A DNA stretch of 64,000 nt from Microbacterium esteraromaticum (GCF_028747645.1 NZ_CP118100.1:1736001-1800000), one strand, 5' to 3'. Positions 43,821 through 55,576 are shown, counted from the first letter of the stretch. Numbers and translations: made by a program. The notes: generated by a model not told the origin, from the letters alone.

Positions 43821-44930
43821 TCACGAAGCGGTTCGCTCCGCGGCTTCGCTCGCGTCCGACACGGCATCGGCGGCGCTCGCGTCCTGTGCGAGAGCCGCCA
43901 CGGTGCGGATCAGCAGGATGATCCACGCGAACACGACAACACCGGCGACGAGCTCGACGGCGGTCAACGTGTAGTAGCCGGTCGCGAACAGCACCGCGTG
44001 CAGCACGATCACCGCGATGAACAGGTAGCCGATCGACAGGAACGTGCGAGACACACCGGGTAGCCACCATTTCAGTCCGATCACCAGCACACCGAAGGCC
44101 ACGGCCATGCCCGAGGCCACCCCCGTGTGCAGCGCAAAGTACTGATCCACCGGGAACAGTCCCACCATGCCGAGGAAAACACCCACGATGATGAGGCAGG
44201 TGCGCACCGCGACGACTCCGCGCCCGGATGGGCCGGGAATCGCATTCGTCGCGTAGCGGGCGAGAGTCGTCACCAGAATGCCCGCGATGATCAGCGTCAG
44301 GTTGAACGTGCGCGCCGAGAGGTCATCGGTCATACCCAGGGCGCTGAGGTTGTCCTTCCACCACGTCGGGTCGCTCGCGGTGAGCATGCTTGCGAGCACT
44401 CCCACCACGAGGAACAGGGCGAGCACGACGGCGAGCAGCTGGAGGTCCAGGTGGGTGGCCGAGACGAAGACGACGTAGGCGGTGAGCGCTGCCGCTGCAC
44501 CCGAGAGCAGCAGCACCGGCAAGGGGAAGACCACCGCTCCGATGAGTCCGGCCTCCAGAATCACCGCCACCAGCGTCCAGCCCAGCAGCGCGATCACCGC
44601 GTGTGCGAAGGCCAGCGCGGCGACGTCGACGAGATCCAGCGCCGCGAGGCGTTCGCGTCTCTGCGGTTCCGCCACCACGATCCGTCCGAGCACGAACACC
44701 ACGGCGGCGGTGGCCGCCGCCGAGACAGCGGCGAACTGGCCGAGCGATCCCGCTCCGGCGATGGGTGCGGGCCGAAAGCCGAAGACCGGTAGGGCGATCA
44801 GCGCCACGAGCACGAAGGCGAAGATCGAGATCTGCAGGCCGATGGCCTCTCGTGCGCGCTCCCTCGTGCCCTCATTGGCGCTCGAACGCGCAACAGTCAG
44901 CAGGTCGGGGCGTACGGAGCGAGTCGGCAT
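43821..44930 (-). CDS. DUF998 family membrane protein
   Basis: A 369-residue protein with about ten hydrophobic helices. DNLSALGMTDDLSARTFN is the family motif in which an external loop with SxLG precedes the fN helix, and LFPVDQYFALHTGVASGM follows. Function unknown. I chose the ATG at 44930; an in-frame ATG at 44975 would add 15 residues, and neither has a strong ribosome site. A much longer open frame continues upstream through the tRNA region but is not a gene. Confidence 0.75.
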   Translation of the reverse strand: MPTRSVRPDLLTVARSSANEGTRERAREAIGLQISIFAFVLVALIALPVFGFRPAPIAGAGSLGQFAAVSAAATAAVVFVLGRIVVAEPQRRERLAALDLVDVAALAFAHAVIALLGWTLVAVILEAGLIGAVVFPLPVLLLSGAAAALTAYVVFVSATHLDLQLLAVVLALFLVVGVLASMLTASDPTWWKDNLSALGMTDDLSARTFNLTLIIAGILVTTLARYATNAIPGPSGRGVVAVRTCLIIVGVFLGMVGLFPVDQYFALHTGVASGMAVAFGVLVIGLKWWLPGVSRTFLSIGYLFIAVIVLHAVLFATGYYTLTAVELVAGVVVFAWIILLIRTVAALAQDASAADAVSDASEAAERTAS

Positions 44931-44999
44931 ACCCACATTCTCGCGGGCATCCGATCGCCGTGCGAGACGCGTCATCCCACCCGGGCGAGTGCAGGGCGT

Positions 45000-45005
45000 T
45001 ACCCT
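45000..45005 (+). promoter_or_regulatory. Leaderless -10 box of the second AI-2E gene
   Basis: TACCCT, six bases (GACGAG) before the GTG at 45012. Confidence 0.45.
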
Positions 45006-45011
45006 GACGAG

Positions 45012-46184
45012 GTGACGACCACCCCCGCACCGATTCTCTCGCCCGCGACGCGGGTGCTTCTGCTGCTGGCAGCCGCGACCGTCACGCTCGTGGGCGTGCA
45101 CCTGGCGCAGGATCTGATCACGCCCCTTGCGCTCGCTCTGGTCATCGTGATCATCTGCGAGCCGGTGCGGGGCCCGCTGGAGCGGCGCGGGTGGCCGCGT
45201 TGGGCGGCATCGACCACCGTCATTGCCCTCGCCTATCTCGTTCTGGCGCTGATGGGCCTGTTGTTGTGGATCGCCGGGGCGCAGTTCGTGCGCATGATCG
45301 AGGATCTCGCGAGCGCCGGGATGCCCCAGCCGCTCGACGAGCTGATCGCCCTGCTGCAGGCGGCCGGTCTCGGCGCGGGTCTCGCGGAGGCCGCATCCGG
45401 ACTGCTGGACCCCTCGCTGCTGCTGGGCATCGCCCGCAGCGCGTGGAGCGCGACGCTCGGTACCGCGACGGCGCTGTTCTTCGTCTGCGCGTACGTGATC
45501 ATGATGGCCGTCGACGGATCGCGGTACCGCGACGCCCCGCGTCTGTTCGGTGCGGCCAAGGGGCCGACCATGGCGCGCATCTCGAACCTCACCTCGGGCA
45601 TCCGCCGCTACTACGTCGTCAACGCCGTCTTCGGAGCGATCGTGGCGATCATCGACGGTCTCGCCCTGTGGTGGCTCGGAGTGCCCGCGCCCGTGGTCTG
45701 GGCGGTTCTCGCGTTCGTGACGAACTTCATCCCCAACATCGGCTTCATCGTCGGGCTCGTGCCGCCGGCTATTCTCGCGTTCCTGGTCGGCGGCTGGCCG
45801 CTTATGCTCGGTGTGGTCGCGATCTACTGCATCGTCAACGTCACGCTGCAGGTACTGATCCAGCCGAAGTTCGTCAGTGACGCGGTGGGGCTGAGCCTGA
45901 CGATCACGTTCTTCTCGGTGGTGTTCTGGACGTTCGTGATCGGCCCGCTGGGTGCGATCCTGTCGATCCCGCTGACCCTGTTCAGCCGGATGCTGCTGCT
46001 CGAGTCCGACCCACGCGCAACGTGGTCGCGCTGGCTCTCCGGGGATCGTGACGCGATCCCCACCGCGAAGACGTCGGATGCCACAGGCACGGCTTCCGGC
46101 GATGGCGGGGCCTCCGACGACGACGCGGAGTCCGGTGATGATGTGGGCCCTGCCGGGATCGAACCGACGACATCCACGGTGTAA
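45012..46184 (+). CDS. AI-2E family permease whose end overlaps tRNA-Val antisense
   Basis: A 390-residue UPF0118/TqsA-type membrane protein: PLALALVIVIICEPVRGPLE, FFVCAYVIMMAVDGSRYR, FVTNFIPNIGFIVGLVPP and GPLGAILSIPLTL are family segments. The acidic hydrophilic tail ends in VGPAGIEPTTSTV, which is the translation of the antisense strand of the tRNA-Val gene: the last 41 bases of the frame overlap it. The natural end may therefore have been replaced when a stop was lost. GTG start, leaderless. Divergent from the DUF998 gene. Confidence 0.88.
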   Translation: MTTTPAPILSPATRVLLLLAAATVTLVGVHLAQDLITPLALALVIVIICEPVRGPLERRGWPRWAASTTVIALAYLVLALMGLLLWIAGAQFVRMIEDLASAGMPQPLDELIALLQAAGLGAGLAEAASGLLDPSLLLGIARSAWSATLGTATALFFVCAYVIMMAVDGSRYRDAPRLFGAAKGPTMARISNLTSGIRRYYVVNAVFGAIVAIIDGLALWWLGVPAPVVWAVLAFVTNFIPNIGFIVGLVPPAILAFLVGGWPLMLGVVAIYCIVNVTLQVLIQPKFVSDAVGLSLTITFFSVVFWTFVIGPLGAILSIPLTLFSRMLLLESDPRATWSRWLSGDRDAIPTAKTSDATGTASGDGGASDDDAESGDDVGPAGIEPTTSTV

Positions 46185-46216
46185 ACGTGGCGCTCTACCA
46201 GCTGAGCTAAAGGCCC
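46144..46216 (-). tRNA. tRNA-Val (anticodon TAC)
   Basis: 73 nt. Acceptor GGGCCTT pairs with AGGGCCC, discriminator A. D-arm TAGCTCAGCTGGTAGAGC, anticodon stem-loop CCACG-TTTACAC-CGTGG with TAC, T-arm TCGGTTCGATCCCGG. CCA is not encoded. A TACACT box lies about ten bases upstream (46227-46232). Its 3' part overlaps the 3' end of the opposite-strand permease frame. Confidence 0.96.
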
Positions 46217-46370
46217 TGACCCGTTCAGTGTATCGGTGATCGGTTGCGTCGTCGTACGCCCGAACGGATATAGGCTGAGGACAGCGCGCGTTGTGCCGAG
46301 CCGACAAGGCTCCCCGTGTCGCTCCCCCGTTTCCTTGGCACGACCTGCCAGATCGACGAAAGGCTCCACC

Positions 46371-49097
<2,727 letters not shown>

Positions 49098-49100
49098 CAC

Positions 49101-50315
49101 GTGACCGGATCCTCGAACCCGGCCATGGATAAGGCCGCCACACTCGCCTGGTTGCGCAAGATCTCGGGCGATATCGCCACGGTCACCATCAAGCGGCTCG
49201 AGGACACCCTTCCCTGGTACGCCGACATGCCACCGGCCCGCCGCTCTGCGGTCGGGCTGGTGGCCCAGGCCGGTATCACCTCGTTCATCCAGTGGTACGA
49301 GGACCCGACGTCGACGCCGTGGATCGCGGCCGATATCTTCGCCGCCGCTCCCCGTGAGCTGCTGCGCAGTGTGAGCCTGCAGCAGACCCTGCAGTTGATT
49401 CGCGTCACCGTCGAGGTCACTGAGGAGCGCGTCGCCGGGCGCGGCGAGGATCTGCGCGAGGCGATCCTGCTGTACTCCCGCGATGTCGCCTTTGCCTCGG
49501 CCGACGTGTACGCCCGCGCCGCCGAAGCCCGCGGCCTGTGGGATGCCCGACTCGAAGCGCTGGTCGTGGACTCGATCCTCACCGGCGAGGCCGATGAGGA
49601 GTTGCCCAGCCGCATCGCCGCGCTCGGTTGGCACGGTCATGGCGAGGTATGTGTGCTCGTCGGCACGACGCCCCCGCAGTTCGACGTCGATCTGGTGCGC
49701 CGCACGGCGCGCCGGCTCTCTGTCGATGTGTTGATCGGGGTTCAGGGCTCCCGATTGGTGCTCGTGATCGGTCGCGCCCGTGTGCCGGGCAAGGAGGTTG
49801 ACGAGGTCGAGCTGCCGTTCAGCGAGATCGCGCAGCGCCTGGAGCCGTCGTTCGGTCCGGGGTACGTCGTGCTCGGCCCTCCCGTCACCGCTCTGGTCGA
49901 TGCCGGGCAGAGCGCTCGCGCGGCATTGGCCGGCTTCGCCGTTGCGCGAGCGTGGCGCGGTGCCCCCAGACCCGTCGAGGCCGACGATCTGCTGCCCGAA
50001 CGCGCGCTGGCCGGAGACACGCTGGCCAAGCAGACCCTGATCGAACGGATCTTCCGCCCGCTTGAGGCGCACTCCCCCGATCTCGTGACGACGTTGTGGA
50101 GCTACCTCGACAACGGCCGGTCGCTGGAGGCGACGGCGCGCGAGCTGTTCGTGCATCCGAACACCGTGCGCTACCGGCTCAAGCGGGTCACCGAGGTGAT
50201 CGGCTGGGATGCCACAGGTCCGCGCGAGGCGTTGATTCTGCAGACAGCGCTGATCCTCGGATCCATCGGCGCCGTCGACCCCGCGCGACGGCGCTCGACG
50301 ACACGTCGGCGCTGA
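49101..50315 (+). CDS. fasR: PucR-type regulator of fatty acid synthesis (FasR-like)
   Basis: A 404-residue protein with the CdaR/PucR layout: an N-terminal regulatory helical domain (DMPPARRSAVGLVAQAGI), a GGDEF-like middle, and a C-terminal HTH_30 (ARELFVHPNTVRYRLKRVTE, about 345-364). It precedes fabD, as FasR does in Streptomyces, where it activates the fab operon; that role is assigned from context and architecture. GTG start three bases after aceE. Its stop lies inside the first unit of a 20-bp tandem repeat. Confidence 0.87.
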   Translation: MTGSSNPAMDKAATLAWLRKISGDIATVTIKRLEDTLPWYADMPPARRSAVGLVAQAGITSFIQWYEDPTSTPWIAADIFAAAPRELLRSVSLQQTLQLIRVTVEVTEERVAGRGEDLREAILLYSRDVAFASADVYARAAEARGLWDARLEALVVDSILTGEADEELPSRIAALGWHGHGEVCVLVGTTPPQFDVDLVRRTARRLSVDVLIGVQGSRLVLVIGRARVPGKEVDEVELPFSEIAQRLEPSFGPGYVVLGPPVTALVDAGQSARAALAGFAVARAWRGAPRPVEADDLLPERALAGDTLAKQTLIERIFRPLEAHSPDLVTTLWSYLDNGRSLEATARELFVHPNTVRYRLKRVTEVIGWDATGPREALILQTALILGSIGAVDPARRRSTTRRR

Positions 50316-50347
50316 TCACACGAACGAGGCGCTGATCGCACGAACGA
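50308..50347 (+). repeat. 20-bp tandem duplication at the fasR-fabD junction
   Basis: Two back-to-back units, 50308-50327 and 50328-50347, differing at one base: GGCGCTGATC(A/G)CACGAACGA. The first contains the fasR stop. It lies about 85-125 bases before fabD. It may be a slippage product or a duplicated regulator site. Confidence 0.8.
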
Positions 50348-50430
50348 TCTGTGCGCCACGCACAATCGATGCGTCGATTCTTGTGATGGTTCATCCACCG
50401 TCTCGCGCGATTCGTTGGCAAACTGGATGG

Positions 50431-51351
50431 GTGATTGTCGCCGCCTGCCCTGGACAGGGCTCACAGACCCCCGGTTTTCTCGCTCCGTGGTTGGAGCTCG
50501 ATGGCGTGCCCGCACAGCTGGCTGCCTTCTCGGAGGCGGCTGAGGTCGACCTGATCGCGCACGGCACCGAGTCGGATGCCGATACGATCCGCGACACGCG
50601 CATCGCCCAACCGCTGATCGTCGCCGCCTCGATCGTCGCCATGACGCAGCTCGTACAGCGCGCGGGCCGCACGGCCGATGGTCTGGCGGGGCACTCGGTC
50701 GGCGAGATCGCGGCGCTGAACGCGGCAGGTGTGATCGATGCAGACAGCGCAATGCGCCTGGTGGGCATCCGGGGTCGGGCGATGGCGGATGCTGCTGCGC
50801 AGACGCCGACAGGCATGAGCGCTGTGCTCGGCGGTGACGCCGATGTCGTGCTCGCCCTGCTGTCCGAGCTCGGTCTGACTCCCGCGAACTACAACGTGGC
50901 GGGCCAGATCGTCGCTGCCGGCGAGCTTCCCGCGCTGGCCGAGCTGGCTGAGCGGGCACCGCGCGGCGTCCGAGTCATGCCACTGCAGGTCGCCGGCGCA
51001 TTCCACACCTCGTACATGGCTCCGGCCGTAGCCACCCTGCGCGCCGCGGTTGACGATGTCACGCCCCAGAACCCGACGCACACGCTCTGGTCCAACCGAG
51101 ATGGCGCCGCCGTCTCGTCCGGCCAGGACGCCCTCGACCGGCTCGTCGCCCAGGTCTCGTCCCCGGTGCGCTGGGACCTGTGCATGGAGTCGTTCACTGC
51201 GGCCGGCATCACGGGCTTCATCGAGCTGGCACCCGCCGGGGCGCTCGTGGGGCTCGCAAAGCGTGGACTGCGCGGCGTTCCGAACGTCGCGGTCAAGACC
51301 CCCGAAGACCTCGATGCGGCTGCAGAGCTGCTGAACGGAGCAGCAGCATGA
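50431..51351 (+). CDS. fabD: Malonyl-CoA:ACP transacylase
   Basis: Loads malonyl groups onto ACP for fatty acid elongation; 306 aa. CPGQGSQTPGF, the nucleophile elbow GHSVGEIAAL (Ser89) and the catalytic His in VAGAFHTSYM are present. The GTG at 50431 is chosen because homology begins at VIVAACPGQG. CAAACT, a weak -10, lies six bases upstream, suggesting leaderless transcription. Its stop overlaps the fabH ATG (ATGA). Confidence 0.95.
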   Translation: MIVAACPGQGSQTPGFLAPWLELDGVPAQLAAFSEAAEVDLIAHGTESDADTIRDTRIAQPLIVAASIVAMTQLVQRAGRTADGLAGHSVGEIAALNAAGVIDADSAMRLVGIRGRAMADAAAQTPTGMSAVLGGDADVVLALLSELGLTPANYNVAGQIVAAGELPALAELAERAPRGVRVMPLQVAGAFHTSYMAPAVATLRAAVDDVTPQNPTHTLWSNRDGAAVSSGQDALDRLVAQVSSPVRWDLCMESFTAAGITGFIELAPAGALVGLAKRGLRGVPNVAVKTPEDLDAAAELLNGAAA

Positions 51352-52349
51352 CCGGCATCACCGCCCAGCCATCGGGCCCCGCATACACCCGCATCTACTC
51401 GGTCGGCGCGGCCCGGGGCGAGAACGCCGTGCCCAACGACGACTTGGTCGGCCCGATCGACTCCAGCGACGAGTGGATCCGCCAGCGCACCGGCATCATC
51501 ACCCGCACCCGCGCGATCACCGAGACATCGGCCGTCGACCTGTCGGCGGCGGCCGCCGCCGAAGCGGTCGAGCGCTCCGGCGTCGACCCCGCCGAGATCG
51601 ACCTCGTGATCGTGGCGACTATCAGCAACCCGAAGCAGACGCCGTCCGTGGCGGCGATCGTCGCAGACCGGATCGGCGCCACCCCGGCTGCCGCCTACGA
51701 CATCAACGCTGCCTGCGCCGGTTACGCGTACGCCGTTGCCCAGGCCGATGCTCTGATCCGCACCGGGACGGCCCGCCACGCGGTCGTCATCGGTGCCGAG
51801 AAGCTCTCCGACATCGTCGACCCCACCGACCGCAGCATCTCGTTCCTGCTCGGCGACGGCGCGGGTGCTGTCGTGATCGGCCCCAGCGAGACGCCTGGCA
51901 TCTCGGCGACCGTCTGGGGGTCGGACGGCTCCAAGGCCGACCTGGTGGGCATGAACCACACCCTCGTGGAGTTCCGTGATGGCACCGCGCCATGGCCGAC
52001 GCTGCGCCAGGAGGGCCCGCGCGTGTTCCGCTGGGCCGTCTGGGAGATGGCGAAGGTCGCGCGCGAAGCGCTCGAGAAGGCCGGTATCGAGGCATCCGAC
52101 CTCGCCGCGTTCATCCCGCACCAGGCGAATCTGCGGATCATCGAGGAGTTCGCCAAGCAGCTGAAGCTCCCCGAGACGACCGTCATCGCCCGCGATATCG
52201 AGACGACGGGCAACACGTCGGCCGCGTCCATCCCGCTCGCGACGCACCGCCTGCTCGAGGAGCACCCTGAGCTCAGCGGCGGGTTGGCACTGCAGATCGG
52301 CTTCGGCGCAGGTCTCGTCTTCGGCGCACAGGTCGTCGTGCTGCCCTGA
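51348..52349 (+). CDS. fabH: Beta-ketoacyl-ACP synthase III
   Basis: Condenses a starter acyl-CoA with malonyl-ACP; 333 aa. The Cys-His-Asn triad is visible: DINAACAGYAYA (Cys123), FIPHQANLRII and TTGNTSAASIP. GDGAGAVVIG is also typical. In actinobacteria this enzyme selects branched starters, giving iso/anteiso fatty acids. It is translationally coupled to fabD by a 4-base overlap. A 65-base gap with a TAGACT box separates it from acpP. Confidence 0.96.
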   Translation: MTGITAQPSGPAYTRIYSVGAARGENAVPNDDLVGPIDSSDEWIRQRTGIITRTRAITETSAVDLSAAAAAEAVERSGVDPAEIDLVIVATISNPKQTPSVAAIVADRIGATPAAAYDINAACAGYAYAVAQADALIRTGTARHAVVIGAEKLSDIVDPTDRSISFLLGDGAGAVVIGPSETPGISATVWGSDGSKADLVGMNHTLVEFRDGTAPWPTLRQEGPRVFRWAVWEMAKVAREALEKAGIEASDLAAFIPHQANLRIIEEFAKQLKLPETTVIARDIETTGNTSAASIPLATHRLLEEHPELSGGLALQIGFGAGLVFGAQVVVLP

Positions 52350-52414
52350 CCGGGCGCCCCTTTTCCCTAGACTGTTCACCGGTTCCGAAACCACTCCGAG
52401 AAAGAGGAAGAAAC

Positions 52415-52663
52415 ATGGCTCTCACCAACGACGAGGTCCTCGCTGGCCTTGCAGAGCTCGTCACCGACGAGACCGGCATCGACGCATCCGAGGTCGCGAT
52501 GGAGAAGTCGTTCACCGACGACCTCGACATCGACTCGATCTCGATGATGACGATCGTCGTCAACGCCGAGGAGAAGTTCGGCGTCACCATCCCGGACGAC
52601 GAGGTCAAGAACCTCAAGACCGTCGCCGACGCCGTCAACTTCATCGTCGCCGGCCAGGAGTAA
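52415..52663 (+). CDS. acpP: Acyl carrier protein
   Basis: An 82-residue acidic carrier of the growing acyl chain. The phosphopantetheine site is Ser41 in DDLDIDSISMM. Helical pattern and length are standard. GAGGAAG precedes the ATG. A large hairpin follows the stop before fabF, which could let acpP be made in excess of its neighbours. Confidence 0.97.
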   Translation: MALTNDEVLAGLAELVTDETGIDASEVAMEKSFTDDLDIDSISMMTIVVNAEEKFGVTIPDDEVKNLKTVADAVNFIVAGQE

Positions 52664-52671
52664 GACCCTGC

Positions 52672-52707
52672 GGATGCCACCCCCGCGGACCGCGGGGCGT
52701 GGCATCC
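52672..52707 (+). terminator. Intra-operon hairpin between acpP and fabF
   Basis: GGATGCCAC-CCCCGCGG / CCGCGGGG-C-GTGGCATCC: outer 9-bp and inner 8-bp perfect stems with an almost closed loop. It may act as a partial terminator or as a 3'-stabiliser of acpP mRNA. Confidence 0.6.
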
Positions 52708-52745
52708 TCCTTCCCTGATCCCTCCCCTCCTCACGAAGGACCCCC

Positions 52746-53984
52746 ATGACCAAGCGCATCGTCGTCACCGGTATCGGCGCCACGTCCGCGTTGGGCGGCA
52801 CCGCCCCCGAGAACTGGACCAACCTGCTCGCAGGAAAGCCCGGTGCCCGGACGCTGACCCACGAGTGGGTCGACCAGTACGAGATCCCGGTGAAGTTCGC
52901 AGCTGAGGCCATCGTGCGCCCCGAGGAGGTCCTGCCGCGCCACGAGGCCAAGCGTCTCGACCCGTCCACGCAGTTCGCACTGATCGCGGCGCGTGAGGCA
53001 TGGGCGGATGCCGGAGAGCCCGACGTGGCCCCCGAGCGTCTCGGCATCGACTGGGCGACCGGCATCGGCGGCGTGTGGACGCTGCTGGATGCGTGGGACA
53101 CGCTCCGCGAGCGCGGCCCGCGGCGTGTCATGCCGCTGACGGTGCCGATGCTGATGCCCAATGCGGGCGCCGGAAACCTCTCGCTGCACTTCGGAGCGAA
53201 GGCGTACGCCCGCACCGTCGTCAGCGCCTGCGCGTCGAGCACCGAGTCGCTGGTGAACGCGTACGAGCACCTGCAGGACGGCTTGGCCGATGTCGTGATC
53301 GCCGGAGGCGCCGAGTCGGCGATCCACCCGATCACGATGGCGTCGTTTGCTTCAGCCCAGGCGCTCTCGCGCCGCAACGACGACCCTGCCGGTGCCTCAC
53401 GTCCTGGCGCGATTGACCGCGACGGCTTCGTGATGGGCGAGGGCGGTGCAGCCATGGTCCTCGAGACCGAGGAGCACGCCAAGGCCCGCGGCGCGAAGAT
53501 CTACGCCTACCTGGTCGGTGGCGGCGTCACGGCCGACTCGTATCACATCACCGGCAACGACCCGGAGGGCGCCGGCGCTGCCCGCGCCGTTGAGCAGGCG
53601 CTCGCTCAGGCCGGCGCGACCGCCGACGATGTGGCGCACATCAACGCCCACGCCACCTCCACCCCGGTCGGCGACCCCAACGAGTACGAGGCTCTCAAGC
53701 GCGTCTTCGGAGACCGCATCGATGAGATCCCGGTCTCGGCGACCAAGGCATCGACCGGCCATCTGCTGGGTGGCACCGGCGCGCTGGAGGCCGTCTACAC
53801 GGTGCTCGCCCTGCGTGACCGGGTCGCTCCGCCCACCATCAACATGTCTGAGCCCGACCCGGCCGTGCCGTTCAAGCTGTCGGGTGAACCGCAGCCGCTC
53901 GGCGACGGCGATCTGCTGGCGATCAGCAACTCGTTCGGCTTCGGCGGGCATAACGCCGTGGTCGCGTTCCGCAGCGCCGACTGA
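52746..53984 (+). CDS. fabF: Beta-ketoacyl-ACP synthase II
   Basis: Elongating condensing enzyme, 412 aa. The active-site Cys162 lies in VVSACASSTESL, with His in NAHATSTPVGD and KASTGHLLGG, and GFGGHN near the end. Preceded by GAAGGA before the ATG and followed by a strong terminator, it closes the fab cluster that begins with fasR. Confidence 0.96.
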   Translation: MTKRIVVTGIGATSALGGTAPENWTNLLAGKPGARTLTHEWVDQYEIPVKFAAEAIVRPEEVLPRHEAKRLDPSTQFALIAAREAWADAGEPDVAPERLGIDWATGIGGVWTLLDAWDTLRERGPRRVMPLTVPMLMPNAGAGNLSLHFGAKAYARTVVSACASSTESLVNAYEHLQDGLADVVIAGGAESAIHPITMASFASAQALSRRNDDPAGASRPGAIDRDGFVMGEGGAAMVLETEEHAKARGAKIYAYLVGGGVTADSYHITGNDPEGAGAARAVEQALAQAGATADDVAHINAHATSTPVGDPNEYEALKRVFGDRIDEIPVSATKASTGHLLGGTGALEAVYTVLALRDRVAPPTINMSEPDPAVPFKLSGEPQPLGDGDLLAISNSFGFGGHNAVVAFRSAD

Positions 53985-54000
53985 GTCGGCCACGCATGAC

Positions 54001-54032
54001 TGAAGCCCCCTGCTTCCCCGCAGGGGGCTTCA
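54001..54032 (+). terminator. Terminator of the fab cluster
   Basis: Perfect 13-bp stem TGAAGCCCCCTGC / GCAGGGGGCTTCA with a 6-base loop (TTCCCC), 16 bases after fabF. No T tract. Confidence 0.8.
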
Positions 54033-54143
54033 GTCGTCTCACGGAGGATTCGTTTTCTCGGCTTCCGGGAGCGACTCACCGGACCCCGGTACTCGCGCCT
54101 CCTCCGCAGGTCTCCATCATCCGAACTCAACCCGGTCCTGAAC

Positions 54144-54647
54144 TCAACCGACCTTGTGCAGCCAGACGACGCGTGCATCGTCGCCGGCATGCCGGAACGG
54201 TTCCAGTTCCTGGTCCCACGCCGAGCCCAGCGCGACGTCGAGTTCACGTTGCAGTTCGATCGCGCTGCCGGCGGCGATCTCCATCGCATAGCGGATGCGG
54301 TCCTCGCCGATGACGATGTTGCCGGACGCATCGGTCTGCGCGTAGTGGATGCCCAGATCGGGCGTGTGCAGCCAACGTCCGCCGTCATTGGCGGGCGTGG
54401 GGTCCTCTGAGACCTCGAACCGCAGATGCTCCCACCCGCGGATGGCTGTCGCGAGAGCAGCCCCCGTACCGACCGGGCCGTCCCAGTGGAACTCGGCGCG
54501 GCGCGTACCCTGTTGCACGGGCTGATCGCTCCAGTCGAAGCTGACGGCGCGCCCGATGGCGCCTCCGACCGCCCATTCGAGGTGCGGGCAGAGCGCGCGT
54601 GGTGCGGAGTGGATGAACACCACCCCGCGTGCGTATCCCGTCGCCAT
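54144..54647 (-). CDS. DUF3145 family protein
   Basis: A 167-residue actinobacterial protein: GVVFIHSAPRALCPHLEWA, the WSDQPVQQGTRRAEFHWDG segment, WEHLRFEVSEDPT and the end ARVVWLHKVG are characteristic. Function is unknown, though genes of this family are regularly found next to the fab cluster. The ATG is at 54647. It follows the oxygenase gene on the same strand's upstream side and converges on fabF. Confidence 0.9.
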   Translation of the reverse strand: MATGYARGVVFIHSAPRALCPHLEWAVGGAIGRAVSFDWSDQPVQQGTRRAEFHWDGPVGTGAALATAIRGWEHLRFEVSEDPTPANDGGRWLHTPDLGIHYAQTDASGNIVIGEDRIRYAMEIAAGSAIELQRELDVALGSAWDQELEPFRHAGDDARVVWLHKVG

Positions 54648-54735
54648 GATCTCTCCGTTTCATCAGGTACGTCTTCCCCTACGACCTGAACCGAGAATCC
54701 GGCGAACTATGTGGTTGTACGGCGATTATCACCCA

Positions 54736-54773
54736 GATCCGGGCGAATCACAAGCATGTGATCCGCCCGGATC
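54736..54773 (-). terminator. Terminator of the oxygenase gene
   Basis: Stem GATCCGGGCG / CGCCCGGATC (10 bp), extended inwards by ATCACA / TGTGAT across a small bulge, just beyond the stop at 54791 on the minus strand. Confidence 0.65.
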
Positions 54774-54790
54774 CTCAGGCATTCAGAGGC

Positions 54791-55576
54791 TCAGGCCTCG
54801 CTCATCGCGAGCTTGACCTGCTGGCCCTTCGCGGCGTAATAGGCCGCGCGCGCAGCATCCTTGCGAGCCTGCTCGGCGTAGCCCGCCTCGAGCACGTCCT
54901 GCGCGACCTCGACCTGGGTGTGCTGGTCGGTGCCGTTGTACTTCTCGATGTAGGCGTCGAGCTCGGGGCCCGACTCCCACGAGGTGATCAGGCAGTAGCG
55001 CGGCTCGGTACCGTTGTGTGTCGCGGCGTGCCACAGGCGCTGCGTGTCGACGATCAGCTGGGCGCCGGCGGGCAGGGCGATCCGGTACTCGATGCTCGGG
55101 TCGGTGCGGTTCTCACGCAGGACGAAGTAGCTGTCCTTGTCGTCGGTGAGGTTGAAGAAGCCGCGGACGACCCATCCGGTGCCATCCGGGTTCAGACGGT
55201 TGTTGTCATCCTGGTGCAGGTTGTACAGGCACTCGCCGTACGGGGTCGGCTGCAGCTCGATGATGCGGCAGCGGCCGACGTTCGCACCGGGCTCCTGGGC
55301 GCGTGCGGTGAGGGTCGGAGCGATCGCGGTCTGCGAGTCGATCCAGACGCCGTCCTTGTCGGTGCGCGGCGGCTTGTGGTTCCAGAAGCCGTTGCACTCG
55401 ATCTCGCCCTTGGCGCTGGCGAGCGGGGCGAAGCGGGTGTCACCGGAAGACTTCCAGTCGACGTACTCGATGTCGAGCCATTCCTTGGGGTCCATCTCGG
55501 CGCCGTAGCTGTCGAGGATCACGAACCCCTTGTCTTCAAGGGCTGCGGACTTGATGTATCCCATGATCTGAGTCAT
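54791..55576 (-). CDS. Putative 2-oxoglutarate/Fe(II)-dependent oxygenase-like protein
   Basis: A 261-residue protein I cannot place in a named family. It shows the facial-triad pattern of 2OG/Fe(II) enzymes: YNLHQDDNNR (His121, Asp123), then RLWHAATHNG (His183 or His187), and EPRYCLITSW (Arg193, a possible 2OG-binding residue). VVRGFFNLTDD and LPAGAQLIVD fit the double-stranded beta-helix. The last 45 residues are a basic/Ala helix (QARKDAARAAYYAAKGQQ). AAAGGA sits very close to the ATG. An iron-box-like site lies 41 bases upstream, so it may be made under iron limitation. Substrate unknown. Confidence 0.65.
   Translation of the reverse strand: MTQIMGYIKSAALEDKGFVILDSYGAEMDPKEWLDIEYVDWKSSGDTRFAPLASAKGEIECNGFWNHKPPRTDKDGVWIDSQTAIAPTLTARAQEPGANVGRCRIIELQPTPYGECLYNLHQDDNNRLNPDGTGWVVRGFFNLTDDKDSYFVLRENRTDPSIEYRIALPAGAQLIVDTQRLWHAATHNGTEPRYCLITSWESGPELDAYIEKYNGTDQHTQVEVAQDVLEAGYAEQARKDAARAAYYAAKGQQVKLAMSEA

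Noticed and set aside
46144..46216. tRNA as a phage or island attachment site
   Set aside because: No integrase and no second copy of the tRNA 3' end are found nearby.
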